Source: Bryoerythrophyllum caledonicum (taxonomy: Eukaryota > Streptophyta > Bryopsida > Pottiales > Pottiaceae). Taken from it: 64,000 nt of DNA. A program made the position numbers and the translations under genes. The notes below the pieces were generated by a model that saw only the letters and a program-made list of their open reading frames with translations, was not told where the DNA came from and searched no databases. The stretch spans positions 436,501 to 500,500 of the forward strand of contig OZ020521.1 of NCBI GenBank assembly GCA_963971425.1. Reading direction: 5' to 3'. This document shows, in pieces, positions 46,001 through 55,905 of this stretch (positions are counted from its first letter, which is position 1; the number at the start of each line of letters is the position of its first letter).

Positions 46001-47484
46001 TTTCCACAGTAATTTTATTTTCGCAATGATTTTTTTTGGATGTATTAGTTTTTCTTAGGTAATATCCTCCATATCTTGGTACATTTTTTATAATCTATTA
46101 CCTTTACACATACAATTGAATATGATATTCAATTTCATACAAGATGAATTCAACAATCCATGATACAACTAGCTTATCTAGCATTTTCAATGGAGATTAA
46201 GTCTCAATTTAATACATAGTCTCAAATTAATGAAATTATAAATTGACTAAAAAAAGACACCATGATAAATTGAGACTCCGAAATGTCTCATTTTAATGAA
46301 TATGGTGTTAAACTATCCTCACATCGATGGTTGAAATGCTCCAAAATCGCACACAAATCACTACACTCCACAAAGTCCGAGCTCATGCTAACATTGACGG
46401 TAACGAACAAGCTGACAAACTAGCCAAGGAAGGAAGAGAAAAAACCCACAAAAATGCCGAACACTCATACGAACACGCCCACGCCACCCCATATTACTTT
46501 CATAGATATGAATGGCCCTCTATGGGTGAAACTCCTGATAAAGGCCCCATAAGATTTTTGGATAAATACCTCAAAAAACATGACATTATTAATAACCTGG
46601 AAAAACTCACAGAAAAATTCCCTAATATTGATAAATGGACCGGCAACCCAAACATTCACAACACATTGTCCAACAATTTTTGGAAAAACCCCATAATCAC
46701 GGACCCACAAATCACATGCCTAATCAAATTCCGCACCGGACAATACATGGGAAATGCCCGCAAACAACTCTTCTTTGGAATAGAAAGATTCCCTACAATA
46801 ACATGCCCAATCTGCAATACCACGGACCCAGACACATGGCTACATGTCTTACTCAAGTGCCAAAACCCCCATATACACTCACTCATTGTCAAAAGACACA
46901 ACAAAGCCGTATGGGCTATCCGTAAACTACTTGTATCATCAAACAAATCCCGATGCTTCATTCTCATGAATGCCGGTACCTTTAATGACAATCCACAAGA
47001 AAATACGGTTCCTCCTTGGCTTTTACCATGCACATGCTATACTCAAAGATGTTACTGTAATGCAAGATTCAAACCAGACCTATTATGCGTCAGAGGACTA
47101 TCATACAAAGACCCTCCACCAAACCACATTGACCCTAGTCTCACTATTCAATTCATTGAATTCACATATTGCAATGATAGATTCTCACCGGACACTATTG
47201 CAAACAAAACAAATAAATACCAACCACTACTTAACGATATACAAACACTAGGATGGAAAGTAGACCCCCTCATTGTCATCACCGCGGGTGCTAGAGCCAC
47301 CACCTTCATTCCCTCAATTACAACCCTTGAAGAAACATTTAAAATCCCCATCACTTCAATCAAAACCACATTTTCAAATATCAACACTATTGCAATTCAA
47401 CACGCTATGTCGATACTTCTGCATAAACGAAAACTTGAAAAAACCAACCAACCCCTTCCCGACGCCCTGTACCCCCCTCCATAG
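34065..47484 (+). CDS. LINE ORF2, copy B: APE, RT, RNase H and restriction-like endonuclease (split by transposon)
   Basis: The coding parts are 34065-39934 and 46314-47484. Together they give 7041 nt, 2346 residues, all open. From the ATG: an N-terminal region of unknown role (1-215); apurinic-type endonuclease with W223-N224, E253 in QETK, GDFN at 379-382 and SDH at 463-465; reverse transcriptase with NHRPIAL near 845 and YADD at 1019-1022; RNase H with D1861, E1907, D1932 and the NEQADK Asp at 1991. The C terminus has a CCHC block (C2121, C2124), an RHNKAVW motif, KPD at 2210-2212, E2239 and KY at 2258-2259. This is the layout of restriction-like endonucleases in R2-type LINEs. The protein nicks target DNA and primes cDNA synthesis. 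The dual-endonuclease reading of the C terminus is from motif order only. Confidence 0.9.
39935..39959 (+). repeat. Left terminal inverted repeat of the DNA transposon
   Basis: The core CATATTCATTAAAATGAGAC is perfectly repeated in inverse at the right end. GAGATTTGAGACT follows within 20 bp and is a likely subterminal binding motif. Confidence 0.92.
40336..41160 (-). CDS. Ser/Pro-rich disordered open frame, probable 3' exon
   Basis: The frame of about 270 codons contains many SP motifs, basic patches such as KRSRRPSSRSD, and ends EALLLQTRGGGSTIPC. A plausible splice acceptor (TTTTGTAG) lies just upstream at about 41144, so the frame may be the last exon of the minus-strand gene that includes the FCP1-like domain. 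No domain is recognised; it looks like a disordered, nuclear-type protein. The stop lies 376 bp from the left inverted repeat. It may be a captured host sequence or an accessory gene proper to the transposon. Confidence 0.4.
41544..42532 (-). CDS. FCP1/NIF-like HAD-fold protein with altered catalytic motif, inside the transposon
   Basis: The main frame (42356-41544) contains WLNIVLDINGILCETEH, YTRPGVRAFLAEI, IVVWSSMKK, IFLKTLSS and NTLLIDDSPEKS...NAIFLRPW. In order these match motifs I to IV of FCP1/SCP (NLI-interacting-factor-like) phosphatases, which dephosphorylate the C-terminal domain of RNA polymerase II. Motif I is normally DxDGT/V; here it reads D-I-N-G-I, keeping the nucleophile Asp but losing the second Asp. 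Activity is therefore doubtful. Upstream, 42532-42379 encodes MRMDDIVHRPLALKPRIG and ends at a GT, and an AG precedes DCLRRSLS, but the implied intron is only 42 nt. The exon structure is uncertain. Confidence 0.6.
42744..43397 (-). CDS. Coiled-coil plus disordered frame, probable upstream exon of the FCP1-like gene
   Basis: The frame begins MEAAFEKQKLEFALDKERIA, a charged heptad-like helix, then becomes Ser/Pro/Gln-rich. Near its end EPDK is followed by a GT that could splice to the AG before 42532 (intron about 220 nt) without a phase change. Its start overlaps, on the other strand, the first codons of the open frame that contains the transposase. I do not recognise a domain. Confidence 0.4.
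   Translation of the reverse strand: MEAAFEKQKLEFALDKERIAASIRAELHLQMKADLAQMMSSASLSTGAALSGPSQPLMPESTVHPRIEDNSGAALSTPCQTITMNVPDSVVRQHSSPARSPGVHDIPSSSQGMDVNYPRPEDRMLVSPQQSPPKCNDTIMPCQNMIHRDHGATSVPASSPRQFPVTIRQSKECDVGARVVNHPVDADVLCAVEEERVDYEPSPESVDQGTSEPDKVG
43430..45425 (+). CDS. Transposase-like protein, DUF7869-type
   Basis: The frame is open from 43314, but the part before about 43430 is antisense to the coiled-coil frame. A splice acceptor (ACTCTACAG at about 43430) suggests that this is a 3' exon whose 5' exon I cannot place. It encodes a CxxC pair (FARCGRCDQL), then HDKMDHSKT, LQMQLDNATGDNKNRFVFAF and FLLVGHTHEDIDAMFGRWS. The three acidic positions (D in DHSK, D in LDN, E/D in HEDID) resemble a DDE/D catalytic triad. 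I associate these motifs with DUF7869-containing proteins in repetitive loci of plants, algae and cnidarians; that link is from memory and untested. The protein ends at TAG 45423-45425, about 660 residues, with no break. It is the best candidate for the enzyme that moves this element. Confidence 0.7.
45426..46284. other. Non-coding right arm of the DNA transposon
   Basis: AT-rich DNA without open frames, between the transposase stop and the right inverted repeat. It should hold the transposase polyadenylation region and subterminal binding sites. Confidence 0.6.
46285..46309 (-). repeat. Right terminal inverted repeat of the DNA transposon
   Basis: This is the inverse of the left repeat with one mismatch in the fourth base. 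The 110 bp inside it hold several GTCTCA/TGAGACT motifs (for example AGTCTCAAATTAAT and TTGAGACTCC). Confidence 0.92.
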
Positions 47485-47717
47485 ACCACATTTGCACTTC
47501 ACCGTACACGCGACCCTTCTTTTAGAGACTTTTGGGATCTTTGGTCCTTTGCTCTTGGATACTTGTTACTGGATACATAGTGTCTATCCTCGAAAGGGGG
47601 AAGTAGTTCCATACTACTAACCCATGTTCGGTGGACATGGACTTAGTAGTGGAATGAACGGACATTTTATTCACGCCGGCCTCCTTACGGGGACCGGCGT
47701 TCTTCTTCTTCTTCTTC
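47485..47717 (+). other. LINE copy B 3' UTR with hairpin and (TTC)n tail
   Basis: The order is the same as in copy A: ATAGTGTCTATCCTCGAAAG, GGGGGAAGTAGTTCC, TTTATTCACGCCGG, hairpin at 47674-47699 (CGCCGG...CCGGCG) and (TTC)n. The hairpin loop differs from copy A while the stem is kept, which indicates that the structure matters. Confidence 0.88.
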
Positions 47718-47729
47718 TGCATACAGAAG
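47718..47729. repeat. Right target-site duplication of LINE copy B
   Basis: TGCATACAGAAG matches 28679-28690 exactly. LINE copy C resumes immediately to the right with its A/C-rich linker. Confidence 0.92.
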
Positions 47730-48261
47730 TCACTAACATGAACACACACATACACACATAAACAATAACATAAAAATAGATACACATACAAACAATTATC
47801 CAAACACATAAACACATATATACAAAAAACAATCAATTACAAGAGCACATCCACATACACAAACACCTATACAAACATAAATACACTTGTACATCCATAT
47901 ACTAACAAAAATTCAAATATATGCATAGACTTCTATAAAAAAAAGCATACATGTAAGATATACAATATCAAACAAAAAACATACAAAAACCACTCTTCTA
48001 TCAACAAACATCACAACAACCCTAAATACCAATACAAATACAAATAAAAATACAAATACAAATAAAAACAAAAACTCATATATCAACACAACTCTAAACA
48101 CACCCAAAACCAACACTACCACTTTTACAAACACAATTATAACCTCAAAAACTCACACATACAATCAAAAAAACATTAAGACAAAAAAAATGAAAAAATG
48201 AAAAAAAATGTATATATATATATTCCGCATAAATATATAAAAAATAAAAAATAATATATGT

Positions 48262-51200
48262 ATGTCTAAAAAAACCAAAATAAAAAACCAAAAAAATATA
48301 TATGTGTATATTCCACATACATACAAACCAATAAACTTACAACATACCAATAGAAACATTCACCACACACTCCTACTCATACTAGGAGGAGATATTAAAA
48401 CAAACCCCGGACCTATCCCAAACATTCTAAAACATCACTCCGCAATACATAAGAAAAATGCCGAAACATATTTCATCCCTAACACCATCAAACTACAATC
48501 AGAATACCAACACATTGTTAACACCTTTTCACCTCTACTAAAAACCACACACACACACACTACATCACGCCTACAACAACACATACCCACACATAGCCCA
48601 ATACATCCACCAGCAATGCACACATCTTATACGCCATAGTAACCACTATCTACCCATCCATAGAAGACTGTAACTATCTCCTAGCTCTGCATAACTAAGA
48701 TATTACCCAATGGACTAACATCCTTCTAAACACTCTAGCAAATGTCCACAACCCGCCTGAAAGACACATTAACACCTCACACCCTTATACAACATTCCTA
48801 GGGAAAAACCAAAATATAATATTTCACAAAAAATCAATACACAAAAAAATATATGACTTCATACATAGTAAAAACCCACCCCCTAATAACGTCACAATAA
48901 AACAAAAATTCCCATATCTTCCGAATAAGCTAATCAACAAAACATTAAAATGCTTTGACCTTATGCCAGAATATACACACCCACCACCTCCACCTCCTTA
49001 CCACCCTCCACAAAACCAAAATCAAAACATAAACAACAAAAACACAAGTATGATTACATGGAACGCCTCATCCCTCAATACCGCCCTCCCTAGCATACAA
49101 AATCTTACTACTCATACAAACATATCACCAGCTCTCATAGTCATACAAGAAACTAAAATCTCCACCACAAAATCAACAAAATACATACAAAAAATATTTC
49201 CTAACTACAAACTTATTCTTAGCAATACACATGCACTAACACAATGCATTCAACAACGCAGGCCTTACACACCACGACGTGGTCGCCTTCTTACACTAGT
49301 ACATATTAAATATGCTTTCCTGGGTAACATCATAAAAATCCCTACACATCCACACACATATCCTCCTACCTACAAACATAAAGGTTGTTAACCAACCACT
49401 ATAACCATGGCTAATCTTTCATATTTACATACCATCTCACTCCAAAGACATTAGATTCCAAAGGGACATACAAAATACAATTACCTCCCAAATCAACAGG
49501 AATCCTAAACCACACATACATACTATACGGGGACTTTAATAGAGACGTAGCATTAATCAGTTGACAAAACGGAAACTGCACCACCCCCCACAAACAAAAG
49601 ACTTTTAATGGCGCAGCTTTACAAATAATCTAAACTTCAAATACATATAGACAAACACTCAATACACTAGACAAGGGATTACAACTATAGTGACCGGAGC
49701 CTAATTGATGGATTCTACATTCATACACCCAACCATACACAAAATTCTTTGAAGAGAATTCCACACAAATTGACTCCTTGGTTCACACTCTTAAAAACAA
49801 GGCCCAACTCTCCCAATCACAATGGCAAGAAGCATGTCATATCCTTGATCTACTCATCAACATCTACACATCTCAAAAAAACAGAAAAAACACTTAGCCA
49901 TATTCTACACTATAAGAAAAATCATCCGAATTGTAAAAGATAATCCCCAATGGCAAAATCACCCCATCTATAACAAAATACTCAATAACCAACACACCCA
50001 AATCCCAAGACCCCTTCCATTTATCAAATGATATATGGATAAACGATATTGCATTAATCACAAAAAATGCAAACACACAAGACCGAAAAATAACCACAAA
50101 TTATGCCAAGAAAAACATAAAAAGGCATATAAAATATAGGCAACTGTACGAAACCAGTCCCAAGAATACTAAAAGAAAAGTCTTTAAAAGCACTGAATCT
50201 CCACGACTAGAATGTATCACAGACCAATACAACAACATTCTAACTCACCCACCAGAATACAACAACATTCCAACTAACGCATCAAACATTGCAAATGAAA
50301 TATATAACCAACAAACAAAAAACAACCGGCCCACCGTACCTACATGCAACTATTTACTAGACCACCTACCTACATGTACATGTGTGGTAAGACAATATCC
50401 ATGGCATGACCTTGACGGCTTCACTATAGATAAATGTGGTGAACTACAAATCCCACTACACACCTACTTCAACCAAGCCACATATGAGGCATGCCTCAAA
50501 AATCTAGGAAATAATAAAGCCCCAAGATTTGACTGCATTCCAAAGTCAATACAAAAACATATGCCCCCAAGATTCCACAAACTTCTCTTCCTATTTTTTT
50601 TCTTAGTGTTACAAACAAAAACAAATCTCCGCCTCATGGAAAACGAATTCTACAATACTACTACACAAAAAAGGGAATCCCTTAATGCTTCCAAACTATA
50701 GACCAATTGCCTTAGCCAACACTATCTATAAACTATTAACAAGCACATTTACATTCACATTTTCTTCATATGGAGAAAAACATTAAATCATACACAACAG
50801 CCAAGAAGGCTTTCGTGCGGAAAGAAGTACCCATAGACAACTCCAAACCATAATATCCGCACTCAAAGACGCACGATTTACAAACCAAGACATGTATATT
50901 TTATACATAAATTTCAAAAATGCATTTGGATCTATTGACAACACACGAATATTAGCAATAATGTCTGACCTTGGATACCCACTGGCGCAGTTGAACTAGT
51001 TGGAAACATCTACTCTCACTCGTCCACGTCATACGTTGGAGAATATTTTGGAATAACTCGTCCCATCCCAATACAACGCGGAACCATTCAAGGTGATACC
51101 TTAAGCCCATACATATTCATTATTTTCCTAGAACCACTACTAAGATGGATGCAAAGGGGGAATAATGGCTTCACCTTTGGAACATCACAAGTTACCATAA

Positions 51201-51376
51201 ATTTGACCACTTACGCCGACGACCTTGCCGCTATAGCCCGTAAATCTAAATCACTACAAATCCAACTTAATAAAATAAAAAGATTTTGGGATTGGTCCGG
51301 AATGGATGTTGGCACCCAAAAATGAGGAGCCAGGGGATATCCAAACAAATCCAAAACCAACCCCATTGCATTAAAG
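48262..51376 (+). pseudogene. LINE ORF2 remnant, copy C, with 2A-like motif
   Basis: An ATG at 48262 opens a 36-codon leader (MSKKTKIKNQ...) followed by LLLILGGDIKTNPGP at 48370-48414 and the conserved PNILKHHSAIHKK. This is the only copy in which a start codon upstream of the 2A-like motif is clearly in frame. The endonuclease (WNASSLN near 49060, QETK near 49150) and reverse transcriptase (QYPWHDLDGF near 50395, NNKAP near 50510, QRGTIQGDTLSPY-like near 51075, TYADD near 51210) are recognisable, but the frame is broken by numerous shifts and stops. The ORF ends abruptly at 51376. RNase H and the C-terminal endonuclease are absent. Confidence 0.85.
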
Positions 51377-52523
51377 CACCATGAACATGAAGATGAACAC
51401 CATGACATGACCATCATGACAAGGGGAAGACGACCAGCACCTCTTAGGATAGTGAAGATTACAAGTTAAAAAAATTGACCCTAGAGGCACCTCGGTACCG
51501 AGGCCCCTAATTTCTCCAGACTCTGAACTTGTAGAACTAATCCAAATCTACTTAACATGACACGACGACCACCATGAACACGAAGATGAACACCATGAAA
51601 TGACCAACATGACAAGGGCAAGACGACCAGCACCTCTTAGGATAGTGAAGATTACAAGTTAAAAAAATTGACCCTAGAGGCACCTCGGTACCGAGGCACC
51701 TATTCTCTCCATACTCTGAACTTGTAGAACTAATCCAAATCTACTTACCATGACACGACGACCACCATGAACACGAAGATAAACACCATGAGATGACCAA
51801 CATGACAAGGGGAAGACGACCACCACCTCTTAGGATAGTGAAGATTACAAGTTAAAAAAATTGACCCTAGAGGCACCTCGGTACCGAGGCCCCTAATTTC
51901 TCCAGACTCTGAACTTGTAGAACTAATCCAAATCTACTTAACATGACACGACGACCACCATGAACACGAAGATGAACACCATGACATGACCAACATGACA
52001 AGGGCAAGACGACCAGCACCTCTTAGGATAGTGAAGATTACAAGTTAAAAAAATTGACCCTAGAGGCACCTCGGTACCGAGGCACCTATTCTCTCCATAC
52101 TCTGAACTTGTAGAACTAATCCAAATCTACTTAACATGACACGACGACCACCATGAACACGAAGATGAACACCATGAGATGACCAACATGACAAGGGGAA
52201 GACGACCAACACCTCTATGGATAGTGAAGATTACAAGTTAAGAAAATTGACCCTAGAGGCACCTCGCTACCGAGGCCCCGATTCTCTCCAGACTCTGAAC
52301 TTGTAGAACTAATCCAAATCTATTTAACATGAGACGACGATCACCAAGAACACGAAAATGAACACCATGACATGACCATCATGACAAGGGGAAGACGACC
52401 AGCACCATATAGGATAGTGAAGATTACAAGTTAAAAAAATTGACCCTGGAGGCACCTCGGTACCGAGGCCCCTAATTTCTCTAGACTCTGAACTTGTAGA
52501 ACTAATCCAAATCTACTTAACAT
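51377..52523. repeat. 193-bp tandem repeat, about six units
   Basis: CACCATGAACACGAAGATG and its variants start at 51377, 51570, 51763, 51956, 52149 and 52342, an exact 193-bp period. Units differ from each other by a few substitutions. Each contains a palindrome, CCTCGGTACCGAGG, and a run AAGTTAAAAAAATTGACCC. It replaces the 3' part of LINE copy C. Confidence 0.95.
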
Positions 52524-53841
52524 GTGTTGCAGTTTGTAGAGACAGTATTCCTCCGGAATGCTCCTAATCGTCACTAGGAGCTTCCCAAAGTAACCGCTCC
52601 GGTTTCGTTCCCACAGAGACCTAAATATCTTGTTCCCAATACTCCGGATTACTAGACTTAACAAAGCAATTCAGTTACAGGTTAGCTGTAGTCTTTACTT
52701 ACTTAGGTTAGGTCCGGACCCTTCCGGAATCCGGATTACTCACAATGGTTTCCAAAGGGTAGGTTCCGGAAATCTGGAGGGTAGTTTGATTAGTCTTTGT
52801 TCCTCCTCAGAGAGTCTCCTGGAATTTTTAAGCGAGTGGCCGAAGTCCACTGACCCTGTTTTGTGTAAGTGGCTAGGTTTCCCACTGCCCTGTGACTTAA
52901 AGTGGCTAGGCACCCACTGTCCGGAACTTATAGTGACCGAACACCACTCTCCTTACTATGCTAACTGGTAATTTGATTGCTGCTGCCAGACTTCGGCTCT
53001 CACGACATCCGGAAGGCTTTCCAGATGCGGTCACACAGAGACTAATCTGGGCTACAACGACATTCCGGGGGGTATGATTGTAATTCTCCGGAGCAGAGAC
53101 TCACAGTTCGCTATGGTTATTTCATCAAGGTACAAGTATGAGGCTTTTTCCTATCTTAGGGGAGAACTCCGGTATTGACCGGAATCTAGTTTAGCACGGT
53201 TTCTTCCGTAAACTAGAGATTACCAGGAACACCTCTGCAGTTCATCTCCTCCCCTCCTGGCTACTTCCGGACCCTGGGGACTACCAGGAACACCTCTGCA
53301 ATAGCTCTCTCCAGCTCTCCCGGGCGATCTCCTGACACTGCCCTCGACAACTTCCACCTCCGGCAAAACAAGTGGATTACCCTAGTCCGGAAGAATTCCT
53401 CACACAACCATACCCTCAAGAATGGATCCGTCACTCACAGGATCCACACGACCCACAAAACACAAGGTAGCAAATCTAGTGAAAAAGGGGTAGCGTATAT
53501 TTCCGAGTGAAATGAACAAGATGAAGGTTTTCCCAAAACCTCCTACTAAGTACTCTCTGAATTCCCTAAATTCAGATTTCCTTCTACCTATGCCTACGGG
53601 AAATCTGCTAGATCTTATCTAAAAGATCCGAGAAATCCGGAAAAGTCCCAGATCAGATTTTAGATCCTAAAATCTCGGAACAGTTCCTGGACTCCGGACT
53701 TCCTTCTCTAACAAAACCTGGCTATTGATTCTGGTAGCAACCGGGTGCACTTGGGGCCCCATCGTTAGTCGCTGCTGATCCGGACTCTAACCCTGAGAAA
53801 AAGGGAAAAAAAACAAAAAGAAACTTACAACCTAATTAACC
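52524..53841. other. Non-coding region with dense CCGGA motifs
   Basis: No gene is visible. The sequence is rich in TCCGGA/CCGGAA words, a composition it shares with the gag-like fossil to its right. It may therefore be the non-coding 3' part of that minus-strand element. Confidence 0.4.
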
Positions 53842-55905
53842 CTAAGTAGGAGCACCGGGACCCCGATTTCTCCCACTCCGGCGGGAGGGGGAAATCTCCA
53901 CCGGAACGCGCGCCTTGCCCTTCGCCTTCTTGGACGTTGTAGGTGAAAGATCGGTCTTCCGGATTGATGGTCTTGCTGTTGGAGGGGCCGCCACCACCGG
54001 AGTACTAGCGTCTGGCGGTGGAGGGGGTTGTTCCGGTGATCCTTCCGGGACCGGGGATGCTGGTGTTTCCGTAGCAGAAGCTGACCTGGTCTCTTGGACC
54101 AAGTCCCTGTAACTTCCGGAAGGACTCCTGGGTCCGGATGCCAACCTCCGGGAGACGGACCTTGGTGGAATAGGGATGCCGCCTTCCGTCGGAGGATCTG
54201 GTAGGTGCATGTTGTGAGGCAACAGGAGCTCCGAAAGGGTCTTTAGGATCTCGCTCGTACTCGGGTTGGGAAGTACGATGCCCTCCGCTGGCGTCCGGGG
54301 TGACGGAGTGTCCAACAACTCCGGATTTGCTGACGTGCCCGGAGTTGGGGTGGAGTTGGCCGGAGGTCTTGGAGAGGCTGTGGTCTGTACTGGTGTCGTG
54401 GTGCTGTCCGGCCCAGGGGCTGCTGAGTCTTCCGGAGGCTCCACGGTGATGTTGTCCACCAACATCTTCATCTAGTCCCAAGTCCGGCCCATCTTCTCCG
54501 CTTGGTCTAGGAGAAACCGGATGATGTTGGCCCTGGTGACCTTCTCCTTCTTCTCCACCAGTTCGGTGAAGAGCCGACTCCGGTTCACCACGTCGACCGG
54601 AATTTGTAAGGCCGCCCGGACCTCCGTCAGGGCGGCTGCGGAGGCAAGGGCTTTCGCCTCTGCTTCCTTCTAGGCCGTCACCGCCAGGGCTGCTTCGGCG
54701 AGGTAACGCTTCATCTTCTTCTCCATGTCCGTACTGGCCTTGTACATGGAGGAGAGTTGCGTGTGCAGCGCCTTCGCATCCGTCTCCCGGTTCCGGAGCT
54801 CCTCCACCTTGGTGATGGCGTCCTCCAGCCGGTCGACGCCCAGACTCCGGAACATTTGTTCCACGCTGGTGGTGATGATGTAGTTGGTCTCCTTAAGGAG
54901 ACCAACCCTCCAACCAATATCCCGGGTAAGCTCATCCATCAGTTTGAGCTGACCCTTGGAATCGCCCTTGTCGACCTTTCTCCTCTTCCGGCTGGTCCCC
55001 TACGACGGTCCGGACTCGTCTTCTCCGGATGATGCCGAGGAGCTGCGTATTTCCGGACTCTCCGCCTCGGGCTCCTTCCCCCGAGGTCTCTTAGGAGCCT
55101 TCCGGCCCTCCGGAGTTCCCGTGATTCCTGTTTCCGGCACCGCCTCCTTCTCTCCAGACTCCTCTTCCTCCGACTCATCTCCCCCATAATTCTGGAAGTT
55201 AAGCACTTTGCCGTAGTGCCGGACTTCCGCCTGATTGAGTTGCTGGTGGTGCGCATAAAGATGCACCACGTACTAGGCCAGCGGCGTTGCCGATTTCTTT
55301 ACCTTCTAGAGATTGGCGACCAACCGGTTGATTAGGTCGGTCATCAACGTTCCCCAGTCGACGACGATCTTTCCCTGGAGTGCTCCGAGGAAAGTGCAGG
55401 CCCACTTCGCCACCACCCGTTTCGGCTTTTCCGGATGGAATATGGGGTTTAAAAACCCTAGCACGAGCAGGGCATCCTGGTGCCGAAGGTCTTGGAGGTT
55501 GTAGCCATCCTTCAGGTCTGCCGGTTCTCTGAACTCCTCCGCCAAGAACTCATCCCGCCGTTCTACCACCTTGGTGCGGCCAGCCCGGAAATCGTAGGCC
55601 TGAGACCACTCCGGGACTTCCCAGATTTCCGGATGGGCTCTCATCAGGCACTTGTACTTCCCATCTGGCGTCCTGACAAGCTCCCGGACGTAGACCTCCT
55701 CTCGGATGCCCCACGGAACCTCCACTAAACCCTCACAGCCCATATACTTCAGGCTGTTCTTCAGCATACTGAGGTCCTCCGGGTCTTCTGGAATTTCCGG
55801 TAGGACGCGGGTTAAGGGGGGCATTGCAACTTTCGGCTCCTCGTCTCTCCGGCTGCGCCCGTTTCTGTCCGTTTTCTTCTTCTTGGCCATCGGTACAGAC
55901 TTCAT
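53842..55905 (-). pseudogene. Gag-like retroelement protein fossil
   Basis: One minus-strand frame of about 690 codons is recognisable across this span but is broken in roughly five places. The N-terminal half has a folded region (LSMLKNSLKYMGC, YDFRAGRTKVV, WACTFLGALQGKIVVDW) similar in layout to the gag-like or plant-mobile-type proteins found in plant retroelements. An acidic, Ser-rich segment follows, then a helical coiled-coil part (VEQMFRSLGVDRLED), and a long Pro/Thr-rich tail ending in a basic patch. No protease, reverse transcriptase or integrase is attached, so it is either a non-autonomous LTR-type element or a severed part of one. Family and age are uncertain. Confidence 0.5.

Larger units (their letters stand above)
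39935..46309. mobile_element. DNA transposon with 25-bp TIRs and DUF7869-like transposase
   Basis: The terminal inverted repeats are AACCCCATATTCATTAAAAT... and, from the other end, AACACCATATTCATTAAAAT..., both continuing GAGAC: 24 of 25 positions match. AAAC is duplicated at 39931-39934 and 46310-46313. Excising the element and one AAAC gives the reading D-K-T-I-L-T-S-M-V, colinear with copy A. It carries a transposase-like gene on the plus strand and at least one multi-exon-looking gene on the minus strand. Subterminal GAGACT-type motifs recur near both ends. The 4-bp duplication and TIR do not fit the common plant superfamilies I know. Confidence 0.88.

Noticed and set aside
51377-52523. 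CRISPR-like array
   Set aside because: The repeats are head-to-tail 193-bp monomers without unique spacers.
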